DNA of 64,000 bases from Sphingomonas sp. FARSPH (GTDB lineage Bacteria > Pseudomonadota > Alphaproteobacteria > Sphingomonadales > Sphingomonadaceae), in contig NZ_CP029985.1 in NCBI RefSeq assembly GCF_003355005.1, positions 2,099,001-2,163,000 on the forward strand. Direction: 5' to 3'. Position numbers and translations under genes: made by a program. Numbering within the stretch: the stretch's first letter is position 1; every line of letters begins with the position of its first letter. The notes beneath the pieces were generated by a model. That model was given only the letters and a program-made list of their open reading frames with translations, was not told where the DNA came from and did not search any database. This document shows, in pieces, positions 16,552-27,637 of the stretch.

Positions 16552-16833
16552 ATGTCTTTTCAACAACTTGAGCCGCCGCTTCCGGTCCATGTCCTCGACA
16601 AAGGATCGGGCTACGCCTTTGCGGTGATCGACTATGGGCAGGAGCATAACCTGATCTGGGTCACCGCGATCAACGATACGGGCGAGATCTGGTGTGCGCC
16701 CAATCCCCGCGTGCGTTTGCAGGCAAACTGGACGATGGGCCGGGCCAAGCCGCCCGCGCTGACGCCGCGTGACAATGGCGATTGTTCGGGCAGTGCCGAG
16801 CCATTGAAGGTGCAGACGGTCAAGCCGAACTGA
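16552..16833 (+). CDS. Small conserved hypothetical protein
   Basis: A 93-residue soluble protein that I cannot assign to a named family. It reads MSFQQLEPPLPVHVLDKGSG, then YAFAVIDYGQEHNLIWVTAI and GEIWCAPNPRVRLQANWTMGR. The compact beta-rich pattern and lack of signal or membrane segment suggest a small cytosolic protein. An in-frame ATG at 16486 would add 22 residues; neither start has a strong ribosome site, and 16552 is preferred because conserved-looking sequence begins there. It is followed by a bidirectional terminator shared with acnA. Orthologues probably exist in other sphingomonads, but no function can be offered. Confidence 0.7.
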   Translation: MSFQQLEPPLPVHVLDKGSGYAFAVIDYGQEHNLIWVTAINDTGEIWCAPNPRVRLQANWTMGRAKPPALTPRDNGDCSGSAEPLKVQTVKPN

Positions 16834-16866
16834 TCGGGTCATCGCCCTGACCGCCAGACCGCCAAG

Positions 16867-16902
16867 AAAAAGGGGAGGGGCCTTGCGGCGCCTCCCCTTT
16901 TT
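16867..16902. terminator. Bidirectional terminator between the small gene and acnA
   Basis: AAAAAGGGGAGG (16867-16878) and CCTCCCCTTTTT (16891-16902) are a perfect 12-bp inverted repeat with a 12-nt loop. T-runs occur on both strands, so it can end transcription of the rightward small gene and of leftward acnA. Confidence 0.92.
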
Positions 16903-16923
16903 CGTTGCGGCTAATCCGGACGA

Positions 16924-19611
<2,688 letters not shown>

Positions 19612-19788
19612 GTCGTGTCCCTTCTGTGTGGCTCGACTCGCGCCTGGGGGAACACGGCGTTTGTGGACGCCGCGCGGGCGCGCGAGGAGCGCTTGGCTAA
19701 GCCTGTCGTCGCGCGGGCCTTAGCAAGGGGTTATCGATGGGGAAAGACGGCTTTGCGGCAGAGCGGCATATCGGCCGCCGACGCGGCG

Positions 19789-20475
19789 TCAGGCTTGGGG
19801 CAGCAGGCTCTTGCCGCGCGTGATGATGACGCGATCGCCCAGCTTCGCCTGCGCGAACAACAGCCGCGCGAATGCGACCGGCACACCGATGCAGCCATGC
19901 GTCGCATAGCCCCATTCGACCTTCGACCCGTGGATCGCGACGCCGTCCGCGGTCAGCCGGAGCGTATAGGGCATCGGCGCGTTGCCATAGGTGCGCGACA
20001 CGTGTCGCGCATCCTTCATCAGGATCGGAAAGGTGCCGAGTGGCGTCGGCTTCTCGTCGGCGCCGTACAGGATCGCCGCCGCCCCGATTTCATAGCCGCC
20101 GCGAAACACCGACAAAGTCTGGGCGGCGAGGTCGACGGTGATGATCAGCGGGCCGTCGGGAACGCCCTTGTCGTCCCAGGCATAGTCGCCGAACTTGATC
20201 GGCCCGATGTCGAGCACGCGCTTGATCGTCATGTCGACCGGCATCGGCGTCGGGACAGGCAAGGGAGAAGGCGCGAGCTTGCGGGGCGCCGACGCCGGCG
20301 CGGCGGTGGTCGGGGCGGCGGTCGGCTTAGCGGCGGCGGTTCGCACTGGGGACGTTTTGGCCGCGGCGACGGGGGTTCCGCGCGTCGGGGCATAAGCGAT
20401 CATCGCGCCCGCGGCGATGCCGCCGCCCGCGAGGGCGAGGATCGTCTTCGCCAGAGCGGTGCGGGGCGGGGCCAT
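19789..20475 (-). CDS. Exported L,D-transpeptidase (YkuD domain)
   Basis: A 228-residue envelope protein. An N-terminal hydrophobic signal/anchor (TILALAGGGIAAGAMIAY) is followed by an Ala/Pro/Thr-rich linker (about 35-80) and a YkuD catalytic domain from about 108. Catalytic residues are His182 (HGS), His193 and Cys195 in ATHGCIGVP. YkuD enzymes form 3-3 peptidoglycan cross-links or attach proteins to the wall. PTPLGTFP is the usual substrate-loop motif. Start: ATG at 20475 has GGAGGA 11 nt upstream; an upstream ATG at 20493 has none. It is divergent from a LuxR-type regulator gene 275 bp away. Confidence 0.9.
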   Translation of the reverse strand: MAPPRTALAKTILALAGGGIAAGAMIAYAPTRGTPVAAAKTSPVRTAAAKPTAAPTTAAPASAPRKLAPSPLPVPTPMPVDMTIKRVLDIGPIKFGDYAWDDKGVPDGPLIITVDLAAQTLSVFRGGYEIGAAAILYGADEKPTPLGTFPILMKDARHVSRTYGNAPMPYTLRLTADGVAIHGSKVEWGYATHGCIGVPVAFARLLFAQAKLGDRVIITRGKSLLPQA

Positions 20476-20750
20476 CGGCGAATCGTCCTCCATAAAAACC
20501 GTACGGAACGGCGCGATCATCGTCGATCCAAGCGGCGCTGCCCAGCCGTGAAACGGCGACGTGCCAGGCTGGCACGAAAGTCCTTGGCATAAATCAGTCT
20601 GAACCGGCCGAATTCGGACAAAAAAGTCGCGCAATCGGGGTTTTCACCCGATCCGGTAACCATGATAGGATAGGAATTCGCCCATTATGAGGATGGTGGA
20701 ACGAGTGTCGAAGTCCGGGCGTGCAGCTGGTGATGATCGCTGGAGGCGTG

Positions 20751-21362
20751 ATGCCGTGGGACGGTGAGGGCGCCGATCCCGCGCGGTTCGATCGCCTGTC
20801 GCCGCGCCAGCGCGATTGCCTGCGCGGCGTCCGCGCGCTCAAGGGGTCGAAGGAGATCGCGGGCGAACTCGGCATCGAGAAGTCGACGGTCGACGGCTAT
20901 CTGACCGAAGCGGTACGCATCCTGGGCGCGCGCAACCGGCGCGAGGCGGCGTTGGCGTTCGGCGCATATGAAGATGCGCTGGGGGTGTCAGGCGACGGGA
21001 TCGATGGTGGGTCCGTTGCGCCCCCCGTATTCACCGCTGATCCCGAGACCCCCGACAAAATCGGGGGGCATTCTGCGCGGCTGGCGACGACCCCTGCCGA
21101 TCCGCCAATCGCCGCTTCGCCGGACGAGACGATCGACAGGCAACCGGGGGCGCCCGGGGAGCGACCGATGCCGGTCGCCTCTCCGGGACTGCGGTTGCCC
21201 TTCCGGCGGAAAGGGCAGGCGCGCAACACGCTGACGATCGGTGACCGGTTGCTCTGGATCCAGGCCATCGCTCTGGGCATCGCCGTCGGTTTCGGCATGC
21301 TGATGACGGGTCTCCAGGCGCTGACCGGGCTGATCGCGGCGGTATCGCGCTCCCTTTCCTGA
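20751..21362 (+). CDS. LuxR-type HTH regulator with C-terminal membrane anchor
   Basis: About 203 residues. Residues 15-70 form a GerE/LuxR-like helix-turn-helix (FDRLSPRQRDCLRGV, SKEIAGELGIEKSTVDGYL). A long low-complexity Pro/Asp-rich linker follows (about 80-165). A hydrophobic C-terminal segment (LLWIQAIALGIAVGFGMLMT...LTGLIAAVS) can span the membrane. There is no receiver or autoinducer domain, so it looks like a membrane-tethered one-component regulator. Start: GGAGG at 20742-20746 is 4 nt from ATG 20751; in-frame ATG 20733 or GTG 20721 would be alternatives. The next gene lies 33 bp downstream and is probably co-expressed. Function unknown. Confidence 0.75.
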   Translation: MPWDGEGADPARFDRLSPRQRDCLRGVRALKGSKEIAGELGIEKSTVDGYLTEAVRILGARNRREAALAFGAYEDALGVSGDGIDGGSVAPPVFTADPETPDKIGGHSARLATTPADPPIAASPDETIDRQPGAPGERPMPVASPGLRLPFRRKGQARNTLTIGDRLLWIQAIALGIAVGFGMLMTGLQALTGLIAAVSRSLS

Positions 21363-21395
21363 CCCAACAGGACCCGACAGGGTGGAAAGGTGGCT

Positions 21396-21746
21396 ATGTC
21401 CTACGCGAATTCGCAAGATGCGCTCGACGCCGTCGCGCAGCTGCTGTGGAAGCTTGAAACCCAGCTCGATGAGGCGTTCGCGACCGGGGGCGAATTGCTC
21501 GCCTCGCTGCCGCGCGCCCGCGCCGCCGCCAACCTTCCGGCGATCGCCGGGCAGCAGGCGTTCGAAGTTCTCAGCCAGGCGATCATGGCGATCGGCGCCG
21601 CGCGCGGTCACACCGTCGCCGGCCACCGCGTCGTCGAGAAGGTCGGGCGCCAGATCGGGTATGAGACGAGCTTCGGCGACGAAAAGCCAAAGCCCGATTT
21701 CGCCCCGACGGGCGCGGACGCAGGCCACCTGCGGATCGCGGCCTGA
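21396..21746 (+). CDS. Conserved hypothetical protein, partner of the HTH gene
   Basis: A 116-residue, mostly alpha-helical protein (MSYANSQDALDAVAQLLWKL, then ETQLDEAFATGGELLASLPRAR and GQQAFEVLSQAIMAIGAARG). It has no signal peptide or membrane segment and belongs to no named family I recognise. Start: AAAGG at 21386-21390 is 5 nt before ATG 21396; the in-frame GTG at 21390 overlaps that site. Spacing to the upstream HTH gene (33 bp, same strand) suggests a two-gene operon and perhaps a functional link with the tethered regulator. Confidence 0.7.
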   Translation: MSYANSQDALDAVAQLLWKLETQLDEAFATGGELLASLPRARAAANLPAIAGQQAFEVLSQAIMAIGAARGHTVAGHRVVEKVGRQIGYETSFGDEKPKPDFAPTGADAGHLRIAA

Positions 21747-21839
21747 CGACGGCTCATGGCTTGGTCACCATCATGCTCCTTTGGCTGACCAAGCCATGAC
21801 CCTTCGTGCGCCATCCGATGTGTCCATGGTTCATGCCGC

Positions 21840-22286
21840 ATGATCCACGTGCTCGTCTTCAACCTCGTACTGGGGATCGCCTGTGCGCTAGCGCTCTACG
21901 CGGGCGGCGCGCCGGAGCGCTGGACGGCGCTGATCTTCATCGTCGGGGCGGCCGCGACCTTCATCGCGCCCTTCTACAACGCGCAGCATCCGTTCGGGCG
22001 GCTCGAGCCGATGCTGCTCGGCGTCGACGTGCTGATGCTGATCGGACTGGTCGGCATCGCGGTGCGGGCGGACCGGTACTGGCCGCTCTACGTCAGCGCG
22101 CTGCATCTGATCACGATCGCGGTGCACGGCGTGAAGGCGATCCAGCCCGATCTGGTGCCATGGATGTACGCCGGGGCGAGCGGCAAGATCGCCTACCCCA
22201 TGCTGCTGCTGCTCGCGATCGGCGCGGTGCGGCATCGCGACCGCGTCGCGCGCTTCGGCAGCGATCCCGACTGGTCGCCCCTGTGA
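21840..22286 (+). CDS. Small integral membrane protein (four predicted TM helices)
   Basis: 148 residues with four hydrophobic segments: VLVFNLVLGIACALALYAGG; WTALIFIVGAAATFIAPF; MLLGVDVLMLIGLVGIAV; and a weaker pair around LYVSALHLITIAVHG and YPMLLLLAIGAV. HGVKAIQPDLVPWMYA is the most conserved-looking stretch. There are no catalytic motifs. It resembles small uncharacterised sphingomonad membrane proteins. ATG 21840 lacks a clear ribosome site. The stop codon lies inside the first unit of a 15-bp tandem repeat. Confidence 0.7.
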   Translation: MIHVLVFNLVLGIACALALYAGGAPERWTALIFIVGAAATFIAPFYNAQHPFGRLEPMLLGVDVLMLIGLVGIAVRADRYWPLYVSALHLITIAVHGVKAIQPDLVPWMYAGASGKIAYPMLLLLAIGAVRHRDRVARFGSDPDWSPL

Positions 22287-22338
22287 CTAATGGCCCTGTG
22301 ACTAATGGCCCCGTGACGAATGGCCCTGTGACGAACGG
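22279..22338 (+). repeat. 15-bp tandem repeat, four copies
   Basis: Four head-to-tail copies of a 15-bp unit (CCCTGTGACTAATGG): 22279-22293, 22294-22308, 22309-22323 and 22324-22338. The last two carry G for T and other single changes. The first copy contains the TGA stop of the membrane-protein gene, and the array ends 12 bp before the next start codon. The unit length is a multiple of three. Confidence 0.95.
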
Positions 22339-22349
22339 CACGCCTTATC

Positions 22350-22817
22350 ATGACCGCTGACATCCGGCTGCTGCGCTGGCCCGAACGGGATCGCGACGAT
22401 TACGAGCGCCTCGCCGCCGCGATCGAGCGCGTGCGTAGCGCCGCGGCGCGCACGCGTGGCGAAATGGCGGCGACCGTGCCCACCGGGCCGGTCGAACCGA
22501 GCGATCTGGAACGTGCGAAGGCGCTGCTGGCGCAGCGGCGCGCGCGCGATCGTGCCGCCGGCGCGCTGGCGGAGGTGTTCGGCGAGCCCGCCTGGGACCT
22601 GCTGCTCGCGATGTTCGTTGCGGAAGGGGAGCAGCGCGTGCTGCATCTGGCGGAGGCCGTGGAGGCGGCGGGCATCCGCTTGCCCGTCGCGCGGCGGTGG
22701 CTGGCGGTGATGGGCGAGCGCGGCCTGATCGCGGGGGGCGACGACGATCCCGATCCGCGCCTGACGCTGAGCGCGCAGGGGCGCACTCTGGTGTTGCGCT
22801 GCGTCAGCGAGGTCTAA
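22350..22817 (+). CDS. Winged-helix (MarR-like) putative DNA-binding protein
   Basis: 155 residues. The first 65 residues are charged and helical (ERDRDDYERLAAAIERVR; DLERAKALLAQRRARDRAAG). Residues about 70-150 look like a winged helix-turn-helix (FGEPAWDLLLAMFVAEGEQR; LAEAVEAAGIRLPVARRWLA; MGERGLIAGGDDDPDPRLTL) with a typical wing and final helix. Similar domains in sphingomonads are annotated as MarR-like, but ligand and targets are unknown. It starts just after the tandem repeat. Confidence 0.65.
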   Translation: MTADIRLLRWPERDRDDYERLAAAIERVRSAAARTRGEMAATVPTGPVEPSDLERAKALLAQRRARDRAAGALAEVFGEPAWDLLLAMFVAEGEQRVLHLAEAVEAAGIRLPVARRWLAVMGERGLIAGGDDDPDPRLTLSAQGRTLVLRCVSEV

Positions 22818-22824
22818 GCGGACT

Positions 22825-23013
22825 TCAGCGGTGGCCGGTCAGCCGCTCGACTTCATCGCGCATCATCTCCAGCCCCTGAAAGATATGCGTCGCGGCGACC
22901 GACTGGCCGAGATCGTCGGCGAGCCGGACGAGTTCGTCGCCCAGCGCGATCGCCCGCATCAGCAGGTCGCCGCGAATCTGGCGGTGCATGGCGTCATCGG
23001 GCTTTCCCATCAT
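22825..23013 (-). CDS. Small helical conserved hypothetical protein
   Basis: 62 residues (MMGKPDDAMHRQIRGDLLMR, then AIALGDELVRLADDLGQSVA and a C-terminal Met/Glu-rich helix). Start: AAGG lies 4 or 7 nt before tandem ATG codons at 23013 and 23010. No signal peptide, membrane segment or known domain; it looks like a small all-alpha cytosolic protein. It is convergent with the winged-helix gene (8 bp between stops) and divergent from the phasin-like gene, so probably its own transcription unit. Confidence 0.6.
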   Translation of the reverse strand: MMGKPDDAMHRQIRGDLLMRAIALGDELVRLADDLGQSVAATHIFQGLEMMRDEVERLTGHR

Positions 23014-23119
23014 CGCGCCTTGTAGCCTCGCGGCGACGGCGCGCAACGGCGACGGTGTCCGTGCGTTCAGCCGGAACGACAGGGTGTGACGACAATCGCC
23101 ACCGTTATGGAGAGAACCG

Positions 23120-23560
23120 ATGGCCGACGAGGCGAAACCGACGGGATCCGACCAGGCCGGCCAGGGTGCCGACATGATGCGCGACATGGCCGATCGCTGG
23201 CGCGAAGCCGGCGAAAAGGCGCGCGACAGCTTTACCGATCACATGCTCGATCCGGCTCGCCGCGCCGGCGAGGCGATGCGCGCCGGCGGTCGTCAGGCCG
23301 CGGAAGGTGGCCAGGCGATCGGCCTCAAGATGCTCGAAGTCGCGGAGCGCAACACGCAGGAGGCGTTCGCGGCGATGCGGGAGGCGGCGCAGGCCCGCGA
23401 TCTTGCTGAGGTGATGCGCATCCAGGGGCAGTTTCTGCGTGGGCAGGGCGAACGGGCGATGACCCAGGCACGCGAGATCGGCGAGATGATCGTGCGGATC
23501 GGCCGCGAATCGGTGGCGCAGCCGCGCGGCGACCGACACCCCGACGAGGACGCGAAATAG
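23120..23560 (+). CDS. Phasin-family protein
   Basis: 146 residues, amphipathic and helical. The phasin-like core runs from about 65 to 125 (IGLKMLEVAERNTQEAFAAM, then LAEVMRIQGQFLRGQGERAM and QAREIGEMIVRI). Phasins coat polyhydroxyalkanoate granules or act as general stress/chaperone-like proteins. No PHA synthase gene is nearby, so either role is possible. The first 45 residues are charged and may be disordered. Start: GGAGAG is 7 nt before ATG 23120. Confidence 0.8.
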   Translation: MADEAKPTGSDQAGQGADMMRDMADRWREAGEKARDSFTDHMLDPARRAGEAMRAGGRQAAEGGQAIGLKMLEVAERNTQEAFAAMREAAQARDLAEVMRIQGQFLRGQGERAMTQAREIGEMIVRIGRESVAQPRGDRHPDEDAK

Positions 23561-23638
23561 GAGTTCCGCTCCGCGCGGCCCGATTGCCAGCGGCGGATTT
23601 GCGACATAGCCTCCCCATCCTGAGAAGGGGGACAGGCC

Positions 23639-24160
23639 ATGCACGCACCGCCGCAATCGGGCTGGATCAGTTATGCGATCACAGCGGGCATCATCGCCGT
23701 GGTGATGACGCTGCGTTGGCGCCGGATGCGCCAGGTGCGACCGCTGAAGATCGAGCATCTTTGGATCGTGCCCGCGCTCTACGCGGTCGCGGTCGTCGCA
23801 ACGTTCGCCGCGGTGCCGCCGCACGGCATCGCCTGGCTGTTCTGTCTGTTTGCGCTAGGGCTGGGGGCCGCGCTCGGTTGGCAGCGCGGGCGTATGATGC
23901 GTCTGTCGGTCGATCCGGCGACACAAGCCCTCAACCAGACGGGGTCGCCCGCCGCGATGCTGTTCCTGCTCGCGCTGGTCGCGGTGCGCAGCGGCGCGCG
24001 ATCCGTCGCCGGGATGGGCGGCGGCGCGATCGGTCTCGATCCGATGGCGGTGACCGACATGCTGATGATGCTGGCGCTCGGCCTGTTCACCGCACAGCGG
24101 ATCGAGATGTATTTGCGCGGCAGACGCCTGCTGGCGGAGGCGCGCGCCGCCGCAGCGTGA
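23639..24160 (+). CDS. CcdC/DUF1453-like integral membrane protein
   Basis: 173 residues with about five hydrophobic helices. After the first helix comes RRMRQVRPLKIEHLWIVPAL, then FAALGLG-type helices, RGRMMRLSVDPATQALNQTG and two C-terminal helices. The R-P-L-K basic loop, the R-G-R-x-M and the NQTGSP segment recall the CcdC/DUF1453 family of Bacillus, whose molecular role is unknown. The assignment is from memory of the pattern and is moderate. Start: AAGGGG is 8 nt upstream of ATG 23639. Confidence 0.65.
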   Translation: MHAPPQSGWISYAITAGIIAVVMTLRWRRMRQVRPLKIEHLWIVPALYAVAVVATFAAVPPHGIAWLFCLFALGLGAALGWQRGRMMRLSVDPATQALNQTGSPAAMLFLLALVAVRSGARSVAGMGGGAIGLDPMAVTDMLMMLALGLFTAQRIEMYLRGRRLLAEARAAAA

Positions 24161-24233
24161 ACCGCGCGGGTCCGTTGCGTGATCGCCGCTTGCTCGATTG
24201 CGTGGCGGCGCCACCCCGGCCTATGGCGACGGC

Positions 24234-27200
24234 ATGATCGATCCCGGCGCCGAAGCGGACCTGCCAGCGCCGCACCGCGGTCGCCGCGCCATCCCGTCCT
24301 TCGGGCGGGGTGGGCGGATCGCGCTGGGTGTCGCCATCGTCCTGCTCGCCGCGCTGATCGCGATCTGGGTGGTGCGCAAGCCGATCGCGGGCCGGGTCAT
24401 CGATGATGCCCTTGCCAAGCGCGGCGTCGCGGCGCGCTACACGATCGGGGCGCTCGGCGTCGGCGAGCAGCGGCTGACCGATCTGGTGATCGGCGATCCG
24501 CGCCGGCCGGACCTCGTCGCCGATTGGGTGGAGACGCGCACCGCCTTCGGTGTCGGCGGCCCGCGGCTGGTCGGTGTGCGCGCAGGGCATGTCCGTGTCC
24601 GCGGCCGCGTCGTCGACGGCCGCATCACGCTGGGCGAGATCGACAAGCTGCTGACCGGCGCGCGCGCCGCGCCGGGCAAGTCGCCGGCGTTGCCGGCGAT
24701 GCGCGTCGACATCGCCGATGCGCGCATGCGGCTGGAAACGCCGGTGGGCCTCGTCGGGCTGAAGCTGGCGGGCAAAGGGCGGCTCGACGACGGGTTCGCC
24801 GGGCGCGTTGCCCTGGTTGCGCCGACGCTCGCCATCGCGGGATGCGAGGTGCGCGGAGCGCGTGCGGCGATGCGGCTGCGCGTATCGAACGGAGCGCCCC
24901 GGCTGGCCGGTCCGGTGCGGGGCGACGCCGCGGCGTGCGGCGGCGTGCGGATCGCGCGGGGGGAAACGGACATCGATGCGACGGTCGGCCCCGCGCTCGA
25001 TCGGTGGCAGGGACGCGTGCATCTTGCAGGCGGACCGGCGGCAGTATCGGACGCGCGCGCCGCGCAACTGGCCGGCACGATCGACTTCGCGGGCAATGCG
25101 TCTGCGACGCACGGCACGGTCGACCTGTCGCTGCGACAACTGCGCGCGGGGGGTGAAAGCGCTGCGGCGATCGGCGTCACGGGGACCTATGCGATCGGCG
25201 CGACGCAGCGCTTCGACGGGCGCGTCGCCGTGACCGGTGGCCGGAGCATGCGATTGGGGCAGCGGGATATCGCCGCGCTCGGCGCGGGCACGCCGCTCGC
25301 GCCGCTGATCCGCCGCGGCGGTGCGGCGCTCGTCGCGGCCGCAGGCCGGTTCGACGGCCGCGCGTCCATCGCGGTGGCGCAGCGCAGCGGCGCCGGCATC
25401 CTCGCCGTCTCCGCGGTCGACATCGTCGCGCAGACGGGGGCCCGGCTACGACTGGCGGGCCAGGGCATCCGCTATCGCTGGCCGGATGGTGCGCTCAGCG
25501 CCGATGCGCGCGCGACGCTGGCGGGTGGCGGGCTGCCCGGCGCCGTCGCGACGCTGTCGCGCTCGCCGGCCGGGACGATCCGTGGCCGGATCGTGATGGC
25601 GCCTTACACCGCGGGCGACGCAAGGCTCGCGCTGGCGCCGATGTCGATCGTCGCTGCGCCCCGCGCCGGCGTGCGGATCGTCACTACCGCGCGGCTGTCG
25701 GGTCCGATCGGGACGGGCGGCCGGATCGACGGCGCGATGCTGCCCGTCGACCTGCGCATCGATCCGCGCGGCGGCATAGCGTTCGATCCCGGCTGCGTGC
25801 CCTTCGCCTTCGACAGGCTCGCGGTCGGCGGGCTGGTGCTCGACCCCATCCGCACGCGGCTCTGCGCGCAGGGGGCGGCGCTGGTGTCGACGCGCGGCGG
25901 CGTGGTCGACGGCGGTGCACGGCTCGGCGCGACGCACTGGACCGGGCGGCTGGGCGCAACGCCGATCGACGTCGTCGCGACGGGCGCGGACCTGCGTCTG
26001 CGCGACCGGGGCTTTGCGATCGCGGGCCTTGCGACGCGGCTCGGCAGCGCGGATCGCGTGACGCGGATCGATGTCGCGCAGCTGACCGGACAGCTCGACG
26101 GATCGGGCATCGCCGGCCAGTTCAGCGGCGGCGCGGGGCAGATCGGCGCGGTGCCGTTATTGCTGGGCGAGGCGGCGGGCGACTGGACGTTCCGCGGCGG
26201 GCGGCTGGCGCTGACCGGCGGGCTGACGGTGCGCGATGCGGCGGACGCGCCCCGATTCAACCCGATGCGCGGGCACGATGTCACGCTGACGCTCGCCGAC
26301 AACGTCATCCGCGCAGGCGGCACGCTGGCCGAGCCGACGACGGGCACGAAGGTCGCCGACGTCACGATCGTCCACGATCTGGCGACGGGGGCGGGCGACG
26401 CCGACCTCGCGGTGCCGGGCATCACCTTCACCAAGGCGTTCCAGCCCGATCTGCTCACCCGGCTGACCTATGGCGTCGTCGCGGAGGTCGCGGGGACCGT
26501 GACCGGGGAGGGGCATATCGGCTGGACCCCCGCGGGCGTCACCTCGACCGGGCGATTCGCGACGAAGGACATGAACCTCGCGGCCGCCTTCGGCCCCGTC
26601 ACGGGCCTGTCGACGACGCTCCAGTTCACCGACCTGCTCAACCTGGAGAGCGCGCCGGGGCAGGTGGCGACGATCAAGAGCGTCAATCCGGGCGTCGCCG
26701 CGAACGACGGGACGATCCGGTACCAGACGCTGCCCGGCAACCGGGTGCGGATCGAGGGCGGCGAGTGGCCGTTCGCGGGCGGACGGCTGACCTTATTGCC
26801 GACGTTGCTCGATTTCTCGACCGACCAGGTGCGCCGGATGACCTTCCGCATCCGCGGCGCGGCGGCGGACCAGTTCCTGCAGCAGTTCGATTTCCAGAAC
26901 ATCGATGCGACCGGCGTGTTCGACGGCGATCTGCCGATCGTGTTCGATACGACCGGCGGCCGGATCGAGGGCGGCTTCCTGAAGGTGCGCGAGGGCGGCG
27001 GCGGCATCGCCTATGTCGGCGCGCTGACGCAAAAGGACCTGGGCTTTTGGGGCAATCTCGCGTTTCAGGCGCTGAAATCGCTGCGCTACCGCAGCCTGAC
27101 GATCACGATGAACGGGCCGCTGGCGGGCGAGATGGTGACCGAGGTGCGCTTTGCCGGCGTGACGCAGGGCAAGGGCGCCAAGTCGAACTTCCTGATCCGC

Positions 27201-27392
27201 CGGCTGGCGAAGCTGCCCTTCGTGTTCAACATCCGGATCAAGGCGCCATTCCGGGGCCTGCTCGATTCGGCGCAATCTTTCTACGATCCCAGCCGGCTGG
27301 TGCAGCGCAATCTGCAACAGTTGATCCGGGAACAGGATAAACAGACACAAAAGGGCGGCATTCAGCCTCCCGCAAGCGGAACCGTGCCATGA
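24234..27392 (+). CDS. ydbH: YdbH-family AsmA-like intermembrane lipid transport protein
   Basis: 1052 residues. A single N-terminal membrane anchor (IALGVAIVLLAALIAIWVV, about 28-46) is followed by a very long beta-rich periplasmic region typical of the AsmA/TamB/YdbH superfamily. These form hydrophobic grooves that carry phospholipids to the outer membrane. The C-terminal part (FDFQNIDATGVFDGDLPIVF, GGIAYVGALTQKDLGFWGNL, VFNIRIKAPFRGLLDSAQSF) is the best conserved YdbH/dicarboxylate-region signature. Identity is supported by the next two genes, which are YnbE- and YdbL-like as in E. coli. The stop overlaps the next start (ATGA). Start: ATG 24234 lacks a strong ribosome site; a TTG at 24198 is possible. 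Confidence 0.88.
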   Translation: MIDPGAEADLPAPHRGRRAIPSFGRGGRIALGVAIVLLAALIAIWVVRKPIAGRVIDDALAKRGVAARYTIGALGVGEQRLTDLVIGDPRRPDLVADWVETRTAFGVGGPRLVGVRAGHVRVRGRVVDGRITLGEIDKLLTGARAAPGKSPALPAMRVDIADARMRLETPVGLVGLKLAGKGRLDDGFAGRVALVAPTLAIAGCEVRGARAAMRLRVSNGAPRLAGPVRGDAAACGGVRIARGETDIDATVGPALDRWQGRVHLAGGPAAVSDARAAQLAGTIDFAGNASATHGTVDLSLRQLRAGGESAAAIGVTGTYAIGATQRFDGRVAVTGGRSMRLGQRDIAALGAGTPLAPLIRRGGAALVAAAGRFDGRASIAVAQRSGAGILAVSAVDIVAQTGARLRLAGQGIRYRWPDGALSADARATLAGGGLPGAVATLSRSPAGTIRGRIVMAPYTAGDARLALAPMSIVAAPRAGVRIVTTARLSGPIGTGGRIDGAMLPVDLRIDPRGGIAFDPGCVPFAFDRLAVGGLVLDPIRTRLCAQGAALVSTRGGVVDGGARLGATHWTGRLGATPIDVVATGADLRLRDRGFAIAGLATRLGSADRVTRIDVAQLTGQLDGSGIAGQFSGGAGQIGAVPLLLGEAAGDWTFRGGRLALTGGLTVRDAADAPRFNPMRGHDVTLTLADNVIRAGGTLAEPTTGTKVADVTIVHDLATGAGDADLAVPGITFTKAFQPDLLTRLTYGVVAEVAGTVTGEGHIGWTPAGVTSTGRFATKDMNLAAAFGPVTGLSTTLQFTDLLNLESAPGQVATIKSVNPGVAANDGTIRYQTLPGNRVRIEGGEWPFAGGRLTLLPTLLDFSTDQVRRMTFRIRGAAADQFLQQFDFQNIDATGVFDGDLPIVFDTTGGRIEGGFLKVREGGGGIAYVGALTQKDLGFWGNLAFQALKSLRYRSLTITMNGPLAGEMVTEVRFAGVTQGKGAKSNFLIRRLAKLPFVFNIRIKAPFRGLLDSAQSFYDPSRLVQRNLQQLIREQDKQTQKGGIQPPASGTVP

Positions 27393-27637
27393 ACGCGACA
27401 GGATTGACGAAACGGCGGCGGATCACGACGTCTGCCAGGATGAGGGATATGGGCGCGATCGGACTGACCCTGGCGACGGTGATGACGGGTGCGATGACGG
27501 GCGGATGCGTCAACGTCACCGCGCCGGACAAGCCGATCGAGATCAATCTCAACATCGCGGTCACGCAGCAGGTCGTCTATCGTCTCGACGGCGAGGCGAA
27601 GTCGCTGATCCAGCAGAACCCCGGGGGCATTTTCTGA
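27389..27637 (+). CDS. ynbE: YnbE-family outer-membrane lipoprotein
   Basis: 82 residues with a lipoprotein leader and lipobox ending at Cys40 (MTGGC). The short mature domain VNVTAPDKPIEINLNIAVTQ then ..VVYRLDGEAKSLI matches the YnbE pattern (APxxPIxINxN). YnbE is reported to pair with YdbH to complete a lipid bridge between the membranes. The start at 27389 overlaps the ydbH stop (ATGA). An internal ATG at 27440 with CCAGG before it would give a more compact 22-residue signal. Its stop overlaps the next start (TGATG), so the three genes are tightly coupled. Confidence 0.88.
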   Translation: MNATGLTKRRRITTSARMRDMGAIGLTLATVMTGAMTGGCVNVTAPDKPIEINLNIAVTQQVVYRLDGEAKSLIQQNPGGIF

